In this document: positions 52,452 to 59,555 of the stretch, one piece after another
How positions within the stretch are numbered: the stretch's first letter is position 1
How the letters are laid out: every line of letters starts with the position of its first letter
From: JAEZDC01 sp036676415
GTDB lineage: Bacteria > Bacteroidota > Bacteroidia > Chitinophagales > Chitinophagaceae
DNA length: 64,000 bases
NCBI GenBank assembly: GCA_036676415.1
Contig: JAKFCX010000007.1
Span: 12,021 to 76,020 of the forward strand
Direction of reading: 5' to 3'
Notes under the pieces: generated by a model
Databases searched by the model: none
What the model was told of the DNA's origin: nothing
Seen by the model: the letters and a program-made list of their open reading frames with translations, nothing else
Made by a program: the position numbers and the translations under genes

Positions 52452-53905
52452 AACTGAATACAAATATTTTTAACTTCTGTAAAAAATCTCAAGGCCTCCC
52501 AACCACCCTCTCTGCCAACACCGCTGTTTTTCATTCCTCCAAATGGAGTACGAAGGTCACGTAGCAACCAACAGTTAATCCAGACAATACCGCTTTCAAC
52601 TTTGGCTGCAACACGATTTGCTTTGGAAATATCCTGTGTCCAAATGGTAGCAGCTAATCCATAATCTGACGTATTGGCTAATTGTAAAGCTTCTTCTTCT
52701 GTTTTGAAAGATTGCAAGGTTACTACAGGACCGAATATTTCTTCCATATTTGTCTGACAGTTGCAACTCAATCCTTCAATAACAGTTGGTTGAATAAAAT
52801 AACCATTCTCACATCTGCCTTTTGGTTTAATTGCATTCCCACCTATAAGAATTTTACCACCTTCTTTTTTTGCGGTTTCAATGCAGCCCATAATCTTTTC
52901 ATAGTGCACTTTGCTAACAATGGCTCCTTGTTTTGAATTATTATCCAAAGGATCACCCACTGCTAATTGTTCTACTCTTTTTATAAATTCATTTTTGAAT
53001 TTCTCATAAACAGAATCTTCGATCAAAATTCTGGAGCCACATAAGCAAATTTGTCCCTGGTTGGCAAAAGATGATTGCAGAGTGGTGCTCATCATCTTCT
53101 CCCAGTCGCAATCTGCGAAAATGATATTTGGATTCTTGCCTCCAAGTTCCAAAGACAATTTCTTGAACTTAGGAGCAGCAAGTGAAGCAATTCTTTCGCC
53201 GGCTCGGGTACTACCTGTGAACGAAATTGCTTTGATGGATGGATGTGTTACAATGGCTTCACCACAACCTGGTCCAGTGCCATGAACAATATTTAATACA
53301 CCTGCTGGTAATCCGGCTTCTTTGCAAATTTTACCTAATAAAAAAGCCGTGACAGGTGTTACTTCTGATGGCTTGGCTATCACACAGTTTCCTGCAGCAA
53401 GTGCAGGAGCAATTTTCCAGGTAAAAAGATATAGTGGTAAGTTCCATGGAGAAATGCAGCCAACAATTCCAATAGGTTGACGAAGTGTATAATTCACCGC
53501 TTTGTCTTCCATATTATGGCTTTCGGTTGCAAAATGCATGATGCCTGTTGCAAAAAATCGAAAGTTTGAAGAGGCTCTTGGGATATCTACTTTTTTGCTT
53601 AACCAGAGGGGCTTGCCATTATCTGTAGTTTCTGCTAAAGCAAGTGTATCGGCATTTTCATCAATCAGCTCTGCAATTCTATTCAATATTTTGAATCGTT
53701 CTTCAACAGGAGTTATACTCCATGAAGGAAATGCTTCTTTCGCAGACTTTACTGCTAATTCAACATCGTTTTCATTTGAATCCGGGACCTGGGTAAACAC
53801 TTCAGCTGTTGCAGGGTTGATGCCATCTATAAACTTTCCAGACAAAGGAGCAATATGCAAACCTCCAATATAATTTTCTAAGTGATATGGTATTGATAAG
53901 TTCAT
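52448..53905 (-). CDS. 2-aminomuconate 6-semialdehyde dehydrogenase
   Basis: 485-aa NAD-dependent aldehyde dehydrogenase (ALDH8/AmnC/NbaE type). Catalytic C287 in ANQGQICLCGSRI; Glu in LSLELGGKNPNI; cofactor motif SFTGSTRAGERIA. The end of the protein reads NCWLLRDLRTPFGGMKNSGV, the 2-aminomuconate/hydroxymuconate semialdehyde branch signature. It follows the ACMSD step of the pathway. It starts the tightly overlapping unit aldh-ridA-kynU-kmo; the SDR gene is 77 bp upstream in the same direction. Confidence 0.92.
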   Translation of the reverse strand: MNLSIPYHLENYIGGLHIAPLSGKFIDGINPATAEVFTQVPDSNENDVELAVKSAKEAFPSWSITPVEERFKILNRIAELIDENADTLALAETTDNGKPLWLSKKVDIPRASSNFRFFATGIMHFATESHNMEDKAVNYTLRQPIGIVGCISPWNLPLYLFTWKIAPALAAGNCVIAKPSEVTPVTAFLLGKICKEAGLPAGVLNIVHGTGPGCGEAIVTHPSIKAISFTGSTRAGERIASLAAPKFKKLSLELGGKNPNIIFADCDWEKMMSTTLQSSFANQGQICLCGSRILIEDSVYEKFKNEFIKRVEQLAVGDPLDNNSKQGAIVSKVHYEKIMGCIETAKKEGGKILIGGNAIKPKGRCENGYFIQPTVIEGLSCNCQTNMEEIFGPVVTLQSFKTEEEALQLANTSDYGLAATIWTQDISKANRVAAKVESGIVWINCWLLRDLRTPFGGMKNSGVGREGGWEALRFFTEVKNICIQL

Positions 53906-53982
53906 TGGTCAATTCGTTAACTCATTAGTTGGGATAGGGATCAACTTGTGTAATAAAACAAATTAATCAATTACCTAACAAA

Positions 53983-54768
53983 CTAAATAGCTCCTGTTCT
54001 TCCTCCGTCAACCGGAATGCTTACACCGTTTACATAAGATGCCGCAGGTGATGCAAGAAATGCAATTACGTTAGCCAGTTCTTTCGGATCTGCAAAACGT
54101 TTCATCGGAATTTCTTTCATCATTTCTTTTTCTACTTCACCTACTGCAATACTTTTTTTGTTTGCATTATTACTGATGATGGTTTCAAGCCTTTGTGTTT
54201 TGGTTGCTCCAGGCAAAACATTATTTACGGTAATATTAAATTGCCCAAGTTCATTAGCCATTGTCTTTGCCCATGAGGCTACTGCACCACGAACGGTATT
54301 TGATACACCCAAATTTGGAAGCGGAACTTTTACCGATGTTGAAATGATATTAATGATCCTGCCATAACCTTCTTTTTTCATGGAAGGAATAACAGCCTGG
54401 GCCAATATATGGTTACAGATCAGGTGACGATTAAACGTGTTTAAAAAGTCTTCTTCCTTTGCTTCTGTTATTTGTCCTGAAGCTGGTCCACCTGAATTAT
54501 TGATGAGAATATGAACTACATTATTTGATGTCAAGTTTTCAATAGCATTCTTTACCGTTTCAGGTTTATCAAAATCTGCCACAAGAAAGCTATGTTTTTG
54601 ACCGAGGGATGTATCAAGTTGGGTGATGGCTTGCTGAAGTGATACTTCATTTCTTGCCATTAATACACATGACGCCCCCAGTCCTGATAGTTCAATGGCA
54701 GTTGCTAAACCGATTCCCTGTGTGCTTCCACAGATAATGGCCGTTTTATTTTTAAGGGAGAGATCCAT
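53983..54768 (-). CDS. SDR-family protein lacking the canonical Tyr/Lys
   Basis: 261-aa short-chain dehydrogenase fold. The cofactor loop GSTQGIG (14-20), NNSGG (90-94) and the C-terminal SYVNGVSIPVDGG are present, but the YxxxK motif is replaced: the expected Tyr is S156 and the expected Lys is R160 (LGVSNTVRGAV). A BKR-like SDR branch with SN..R in this place exists, so this is a natural variant rather than a broken gene. I chose ATG 54768; the longer reading frame passes through repeat copy 13. It is the first gene of the minus-strand kynurenine unit, and its role there is unknown. Confidence 0.85.
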   Translation of the reverse strand: MDLSLKNKTAIICGSTQGIGLATAIELSGLGASCVLMARNEVSLQQAITQLDTSLGQKHSFLVADFDKPETVKNAIENLTSNNVVHILINNSGGPASGQITEAKEEDFLNTFNRHLICNHILAQAVIPSMKKEGYGRIINIISTSVKVPLPNLGVSNTVRGAVASWAKTMANELGQFNITVNNVLPGATKTQRLETIISNNANKKSIAVGEVEKEMMKEIPMKRFADPKELANVIAFLASPAASYVNGVSIPVDGGRTGAI

Positions 54769-54851
54769 AGGGTCAAACCTAATGAAAATTTGTTGGATGT
54801 TTATGCTTGAATTGTTGAAGATTATTGTGGTAAATTGCTGCAAAATAATCC

Positions 54852-54905
54852 GGAAGTAAAAGAGTGCGACGCAACGAAAGTTCAATAGCAGCACCGGCTT
54901 CTGGT
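54852..54905 (+). repeat. Dispersed intergenic element, copy 13 (C/G form)
   Basis: AGTAAAAGAGT precedes core GCGACGC at 54866-54872; the tail is AACGAAAGTTCAATAGCAGC. It occupies the divergent promoter region between the SDR and 3-hydroxyanthranilate dioxygenase genes. Confidence 0.85.
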
Positions 54906-54936
54906 TCATAAGATTGCTTAACTAAAAAACTGCTAT

Positions 54937-55458
54937 ATGGCTGTATCTGCACCTTTCAATTTAAAAAAATGGATTGACGAGCATCGTGACCTTTTAAAAC
55001 CGCCGGTTGGCAATCAATGTGTGTACAAGGATGCAGAAAATTTTATTGTGATGGTAGTGGGTGGTCCAAACGCAAGAAAAGATTATCACTTTAATGAAAC
55101 AGAGGAATTGTATTACCAGGTGGAAGGTGATATTGTGGTGAAGATCATTGATAATGGTGAGTTCAGGGATATCCCTATTAAGGAAGGTGAGATGTTTTTA
55201 CTGCCTCCTAAAACACCCCATTCACCACAACGTGGAGCAGGTACAGTTGGACTTGTGATTGAAAAGAAGAGAGAGACAGAAGAGGATGGATTTATCTGGT
55301 TCTGCGAAAACTGCGGCAACAAATTATACGAAGAAACTTTGGTGGTGAATGATATTGTGAACCAATTACCAGAAGTAATGGACAAATATTGGCAGGATAC
55401 CATGCACAGAACCTGCAACAAATGTGGAACGGTGATGCAGCCTCCGATCAGAAAATAG
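54937..55458 (+). CDS. nbaC: 3-hydroxyanthranilate 3,4-dioxygenase
   Basis: 173-aa cupin dioxygenase that opens 3-hydroxyanthranilate to 2-amino-3-carboxymuconate semialdehyde. Fe ligands H51, E57 and H95 (YHFNETEELYYQ and PKTPHSPQ). The C-terminal rubredoxin-like site has C123-E-N-C126 and C160-N-K-C163, found in the bacterial form and absent in the mammalian one. It begins the plus-strand half of the divergent kynurenine cluster. The HAO-ACMSD boundary carries a nested inverted repeat. Confidence 0.96.
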   Translation: MAVSAPFNLKKWIDEHRDLLKPPVGNQCVYKDAENFIVMVVGGPNARKDYHFNETEELYYQVEGDIVVKIIDNGEFRDIPIKEGEMFLLPPKTPHSPQRGAGTVGLVIEKKRETEEDGFIWFCENCGNKLYEETLVVNDIVNQLPEVMDKYWQDTMHRTCNKCGTVMQPPIRK

Positions 55459-55460
55459 GC

Positions 55461-55530
55461 TCACGCAAAGACGCTAAGTTGAAAGAAGCAAAGCTTAGCG
55501 TCTTTTTATTTTCTTTGCTTCTTTGCGTGA
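55461..55530 (+). repeat. Nested inverted repeat between nbaC and the ACMSD gene
   Basis: TCACGCAAAG (55461-55470) and CTTTGCGTGA (55521-55530) are perfect inverse copies. Inside, AAAGACGCTAAG pairs with CTTAGCGTCTTT (a terminator-like stem ending in T residues), and AAAGAAGCAAAG pairs with CTTTGCTTCTTT. The structures are mutually exclusive. The outer right arm ends one base before the ACMSD ATG. Confidence 0.7.
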
Positions 55531-55531
55531 A

Positions 55532-56524
55532 ATGAAAATTGATATACACACTCATATAATGCCCGATAAGATGCCAAACTGGGTGCAGAAGTTTGGCTAT
55601 GGAGAGTTCATTCATCTTGAACACCGGAACTGCAAAGCCTGTATGATGAAAGGCGATAAGCTGTTCAGGGAAGTTGAAGATAATTGCTTTAAGGAAGACG
55701 TCAGGATAAGGGAGATGGATGAAACAGATGTTGCCATCCAGGTACTTTCTACTATTCCTGTTTTGTTTAATTACTGGGCAAAACCAAATGACGGGTTAGA
55801 GACTTCGAGATTTCTGAATGATCATATTGCAGCATGTGTGGCCAAAGAACCAAAGCGTTTTATTGGTATTGGAACTGTGCCTTTGCAGGATATTAATCTT
55901 GCCATTAAAGAAATGGAAAGATGTGTGAGTGAACTGAATATGCCAGGACTCGAAATTGGATCAAACATAAATGGCAGCAACTTAAGTGATCAAGCATTTT
56001 TCCCTTTTTATGAAGCTGCAGAAAAACTTGGGTGTGCACTTTTTGTACATCCATGGGAGATGATGGGAGAAAATGATATGCAGAAATATTGGCTGCCATG
56101 GTTGGTTGGAATGCCTGCAGAAACTTCAAGAGCTATTTGTTCCATGATATTTGGTGGAGTATTTGAAAAATTTCCAAAGCTGAGAGTGGCTTTTGCTCAT
56201 GGTGGTGGATCATTTCCCTTTACCATTGGAAGAATAGAGCATGGATTTAATGTAAGGCCTGATCTTGTGGCTGTAGATAATGCCATCAATCCAAGAGATT
56301 ATCTTGGCAAATTCTGGTTCGACAGCCTGGTACATGATGAATCTGCATTGCAATATTTATTAAACCTTGTTGGCGATAAAAAAATATGTTTGGGCAGTGA
56401 TTATCCTTTTCCATTGGGAGAACATCATCCTGGAAAAATGATTGAAGAGATGCAGCTGGGTTCGGAAACAAAACAAAAACTGCTGTACCAGAATGCAATA
56501 GAATGGCTGAATATAAAGATGTAA
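55532..56524 (+). CDS. nbaD: 2-amino-3-carboxymuconate-6-semialdehyde decarboxylase (ACMSD)
   Basis: 330-aa metal-dependent amidohydrolase-fold decarboxylase that commits the intermediate to catabolism rather than to NAD synthesis. HTH metal motif at H6/H8 in KIDIHTHIMPD; VHPWEMMGENDMQKYWLPWL, FAHGGGSFPFTIGRIEHGFN, and FDSLVHDESALQYLLNLVGD are ACMSD signatures; GSDYPFPLGEH supplies the late Asp. ATG 55532 is preferred over TTG 55523 in the repeat. It shares a transcription unit with nbaC unless the hairpin terminates. Confidence 0.96.
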   Translation: MKIDIHTHIMPDKMPNWVQKFGYGEFIHLEHRNCKACMMKGDKLFREVEDNCFKEDVRIREMDETDVAIQVLSTIPVLFNYWAKPNDGLETSRFLNDHIAACVAKEPKRFIGIGTVPLQDINLAIKEMERCVSELNMPGLEIGSNINGSNLSDQAFFPFYEAAEKLGCALFVHPWEMMGENDMQKYWLPWLVGMPAETSRAICSMIFGGVFEKFPKLRVAFAHGGGSFPFTIGRIEHGFNVRPDLVAVDNAINPRDYLGKFWFDSLVHDESALQYLLNLVGDKKICLGSDYPFPLGEHHPGKMIEEMQLGSETKQKLLYQNAIEWLNIKM

Positions 56525-56547
56525 ATTCAGCAAGTCAAATTAGTAGT

Positions 56548-57021
56548 ATGACAAGAGAACATAAATTTATACAGGAAGCAATAGAATTATCCCGTAAAGG
56601 AATGATGAATAATGATGGTGGACCTTTTGGATGCATCATCGTAAGAGGGGAGGAGATCGTTGGAAGAGGCAATAACAGGGTTACATCAACAAACGATCCT
56701 ACGGCACATGCCGAAGTGGTTGCAATCAGAGATGCTTGTAAGAATCTTGGAACATTCCAATTGGATGATTGCGAAATTTATACTTCCTGCGAACCTTGTC
56801 CGATGTGTATGGGAGCAATCTACTGGGCAAGACCAAAGAAAGTATATTATGCCAATACTCGTGTGGATGCTGCTAATATTGGCTTTGATGATTCGCTGAT
56901 CTATGATGAATTAGTGTTGCCAATTGATAAGAGAAAAATTGCCATTGAATGTATTGGGAGGGACGAAGCCATAAAGGTATTTGAGGACTGGAACAATAAA
57001 ACTGATAAGGTGGAATATTAG
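56548..57021 (+). CDS. guaD: Guanine deaminase-like CDA-fold protein
   Basis: 157-aa cytidine-deaminase-fold zinc enzyme. HAE in PTAHAEVVAIRDACKNLG and PCxxC in SCEPCPMCMGAIYWARPKK. The sequence GGPFGCIIVRGEEIVGRGNN and the C-terminal aromatic ending (KVEY) parallel the B. subtilis GuaD type as I recall it, and the length is right. The longer start at 56503 would overlap the ACMSD end by 22 bp; ATG 56548 gives the family length. Its link to the kynurenine pathway is unclear, so it may simply share the unit. Confidence 0.85.
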   Translation: MTREHKFIQEAIELSRKGMMNNDGGPFGCIIVRGEEIVGRGNNRVTSTNDPTAHAEVVAIRDACKNLGTFQLDDCEIYTSCEPCPMCMGAIYWARPKKVYYANTRVDAANIGFDDSLIYDELVLPIDKRKIAIECIGRDEAIKVFEDWNNKTDKVEY

Positions 57022-57410
57022 TCTTTCTGTTCTGTGGGAGCAATTCTATCACCGGAATTTTTTTCGTAATAACGAATCATTGCATACCCAAGAATACATA
57101 AGCCAAGCACTATCACTACAGCGATAACGATCCACCGATTGTCTTTCAGTTTCCGTTTTTCTTTACGCTCTTTTTTTGCAGATACCTGTTTCTGCAGTTG
57201 CCTGTTGAGCTCATCAACATAATCATCGATGGATCTTTTGTTACGAATCTGCTGAAGTCCTTCCATAGCATCACTCACAAAGTCTGATGAAGCCATTTGC
57301 TTCTCCACTTCATGTTGCTCGTCTTTAGAAAGATCACCGTGAATATACTTCAGCAGTTCATCATTCTTCGGATCGTCTTCTTCGTTCAATATATCTTTAA
57401 GATCTGGCAC
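57018..57410 (-). CDS. Putative anti-sigma factor (membrane)
   Basis: 130-aa protein with an acidic, helical N-terminus (LLKYIHGDLSKDEQHEVEKQ and MASSDFVSDAMEGL), a Lys-rich stretch and a single membrane helix (about 94-113). This zinc-finger-free layout is typical of small anti-sigma-like proteins next to ECF sigma genes in Bacteroidota. The start codon is GTG at 57410, inside the end of the sigma gene (14-bp overlap). Its stop overlaps the guaD stop on the other strand. Function is inferred from position. Confidence 0.7.
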   Translation of the reverse strand: MPDLKDILNEEDDPKNDELLKYIHGDLSKDEQHEVEKQMASSDFVSDAMEGLQQIRNKRSIDDYVDELNRQLQKQVSAKKERKEKRKLKDNRWIVIAVVIVLGLCILGYAMIRYYEKNSGDRIAPTEQKD

Positions 57411-57969
57411 TTGATTCTTTCATTTTCTTTTCAACCAGGTTTTTCAAATTCCGTTTACCGTTCTGGATATAACTCTTTACCTGTAAAGTTGTATATCCTG
57501 TATCATCAGCAATTTCCTGGTAACTTTTCTTCTGCAGGTAAAATAAAGTTACACACTGTTTCTGCTCTTCACTTAAATATTGAAGACAGTCTTCCATTAC
57601 CGTCAAAACTTTATCCTTATCTAAATGCTCCTGTTTTGGCTGTTCTTCAGAGGCAAGGTGCACTTTTTCTATATCAACATTTATATGCTTATCCCTCAGC
57701 TTCATCAGGCAATGATTCTTTGCCACCATATAAAGCCAGCTTTTGAAATAAGACACCCTGTATTTTCCTAATTCTGTGATCGACTTTAAAAATATCTGCT
57801 GTACAGCATCCTTTGCTTCTTCTTCATTCTTCAAATATTTCATGCACACACCCAACAACAACAAGGTATAGCGTTGCAATAAAATGCCAAGCCATTCATT
57901 GCTGGAATCTGCATAGAATTTCTCCAGCAGTTCCTGGTCGGTGATATCAGAATATTTCCCCTTATTCAC
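57397..57969 (-). CDS. ECF-type RNA polymerase sigma factor
   Basis: 190-aa sigma-70 family, group 4. Region 2 helix set (ITDQELLEKFYADSSNEWLG and NEEEAKDAVQQIFLKSITEL with the YRVSYFKSWLYMVAKNHCL core), region 4 helix-turn-helix (QKQCVTLFYLQKKSYQEIAD then GYTTLQVKSYIQNGKRNLK). GTG 57969 (MNKGKYSDITDQELL) is preferred; a GTG at 58035 would add 22 residues coming from repeat copy 14. It overlaps the anti-sigma gene. The trigger is unknown. Confidence 0.9.
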   Translation of the reverse strand: MNKGKYSDITDQELLEKFYADSSNEWLGILLQRYTLLLLGVCMKYLKNEEEAKDAVQQIFLKSITELGKYRVSYFKSWLYMVAKNHCLMKLRDKHINVDIEKVHLASEEQPKQEHLDKDKVLTVMEDCLQYLSEEQKQCVTLFYLQKKSYQEIADDTGYTTLQVKSYIQNGKRNLKNLVEKKMKESSARS

Positions 57970-58014
57970 TTGTGTAAAATAAAGATATTTTGTTTGACCA
58001 ACAGCAGGTTCATT

Positions 58015-58058
58015 TATCAACGTCTGTTGTGTCACTCACTTGTACGTTCTGAAATATA
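58015..58058 (-). repeat. Dispersed intergenic element, copy 14 (T/A form)
   Basis: Minus strand: ACGTACAAGTGAGTGACACA then ACAGACG. Core GTGACAC at 58035-58029. It lies upstream of the sigma factor gene. Confidence 0.85.
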
Positions 58059-58067
58059 TTGGAAAGA

Positions 58068-58115
58068 GGAACGCTGATAACGCTGATGATTAGGATTGTC
58101 ACGGATCATGAGATT
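58068..58115. repeat. Degenerate AACGCTGAT-type intergenic repeat, copy C
   Basis: AACGCTGATAACGCTGATGA, then TTAGGATTGTCACGGATCAT. Same family as 9047-9086 and 9926-9960; it flanks repeat copy 14. Confidence 0.5.
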
Positions 58116-58179
58116 TTAATCTGTCAGGTTATGCACTTTTTCTTTTCCTTACTCTTTTATCTCTTAGCAGCGTAAGCAA

Positions 58180-58995
58180 TTACTTCTTCAATGCATTCAG
58201 AAATGTCCATTCCAATTCTATGAGCCAGCTATTGGTACTCATTCTATGCATATTGCCCATTAACTGGTGTCGATAACCAAAGTTGATCTTAGCCTGGCTT
58301 TTGAGTATTATCTGAATGGCAGGAGCAATATCTAACATATGTCTTGTTTGATCCAACGATTTTTGTCCAAGAAATTCCAGGTAGATATTAATATTAGGTT
58401 GGTTGTAATCAGTATACTCTTTTGGAAAGATGAGATAACCTGCCGATAAAGAATAATTCAATGCAGTAAAAGGCTGGTGAATGGTCGCACTATGACTTGT
58501 ATACGTTCCTGCGTAACTTATAACAGAGGCAGAACTGCTGATGGCCAGTTTATGTAACAGCTGTGTTGCAATTAATCCTAATTGTAATCCACTGTTATCA
58601 CCCTCTAATCCTAATTCATCGTACTCTAATTCATTTTTATTATACGATGCTTCTGTAAAAGCAGCCATTCGGAAATGCCTGTACATTTCATCTTTAGAAT
58701 AAAATCGATATTTACCATAGAGCCTTACACTTTCAAAACTGAGTTTAGGAGTGTACATGTTAGAGAAAGTTGCAGCAGCATGTATCATCAGGTTTTTATT
58801 CAGCCCAAACATCAGTTCTGTATTGTGGCGTTGCACTGTTCTGTTGTAGTATTCGTTCTGTAATATTTTTGCTGATTGTAAAATGCCAAAAGAATTTGCA
58901 GGCATATTACTGGCAGGTTCTGTAAAAACATACAGTTCCTGTGCAGTGGTTTGCATTGTAGCAAAAAGAAAAGCTGCCAAGAGCAGTGGTTTCAT
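58180..58995 (-). CDS. Outer-membrane-type protein, function unknown
   Basis: 271-aa exported protein with a signal peptide (about 1-18, ending TTAQ). The rest alternates short aromatic/hydrophobic strands and polar turns (NTELMFGLNKNLMIHAAATF, FRMAAFTEASYNKNELEYDE, INIYLEFLGQKSLDQTRHML, KINFGYRHQLMGNMHRMSTN) as in beta-barrel or beta-rich outer membrane proteins. It starts at the stop codon of the TlpA gene upstream (TAATG junction), so the two are probably co-translated. No family is recognised. Confidence 0.7.
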   Translation of the reverse strand: MKPLLLAAFLFATMQTTAQELYVFTEPASNMPANSFGILQSAKILQNEYYNRTVQRHNTELMFGLNKNLMIHAAATFSNMYTPKLSFESVRLYGKYRFYSKDEMYRHFRMAAFTEASYNKNELEYDELGLEGDNSGLQLGLIATQLLHKLAISSSASVISYAGTYTSHSATIHQPFTALNYSLSAGYLIFPKEYTDYNQPNINIYLEFLGQKSLDQTRHMLDIAPAIQIILKSQAKINFGYRHQLMGNMHRMSTNSWLIELEWTFLNALKK

Positions 58996-59465
58996 TACTT
59001 CAGTAGGTTCTTGATCAAGCCATCTAATTTATCCATATCCGGATCGTAAGCGGCAAAGTTACCTTCTTTGTCTAACAGGAAAGTAGTAGGCAAATACCGG
59101 ATTTGCCAGGTGTTTGAAACATTCATTTCATCCAGCACATGCAGCCAGGTTGTTTTATCTTGTTTGATCGCTTTCTTCCATTCAGTTTTACTATCGTCTG
59201 TAGAAATGCTGTAGATCTCGAAACCCTGGTCTTTATACTTTGCATAGAGTTGCTTCAGGTGCTTGTTGGCTCTTCTGCATGGACCACACCAACTTGCCCA
59301 GAAATCGATCAGGACAACCTGACCTTTTAATGAAGATAGTTTTACGATTTGGCCGCTTGTATCTTTTAATGTTACTTCAGGAGCCTTTCTTACTGATGCT
59401 TGTTGTTGGGAAAAGGAGATGGTAGAAACCATTAAAGTTGCAGCCAGCAGGATAATGTTCTTCAT
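58995..59465 (-). CDS. TlpA-type periplasmic thioredoxin-like protein
   Basis: 156-aa exported protein. Signal peptide MKNIILLAATLMVSTISFSQ; thioredoxin-fold with C60-G-P-C63 in DFWASWCGPCRRANKHLKQL and the cis-Pro loop in RYLPTTFLLDKEGNFAAYDP. Short TlpA/ResA form, compared with the 359-aa DUF4369 version at 47564. The start codon of the outer-membrane-type gene overlaps its stop by one base. A redox partner for that protein is a possibility. Confidence 0.9.
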   Translation of the reverse strand: MKNIILLAATLMVSTISFSQQQASVRKAPEVTLKDTSGQIVKLSSLKGQVVLIDFWASWCGPCRRANKHLKQLYAKYKDQGFEIYSISTDDSKTEWKKAIKQDKTTWLHVLDEMNVSNTWQIRYLPTTFLLDKEGNFAAYDPDMDKLDGLIKNLLK

Positions 59466-59555
59466 AGTAACTTAATATAATTTACTTAGCAATGATCTTT
59501 GCTTCAAAAATACCCTTTACAATAACAGCAGCAGGTTACTGAAGTGTGAAAACCT

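Noticed and set aside
4066..58058. CRISPR array
   Set aside because: The repeats are scattered one per gap in both orientations with no regular spacers and no cas genes.
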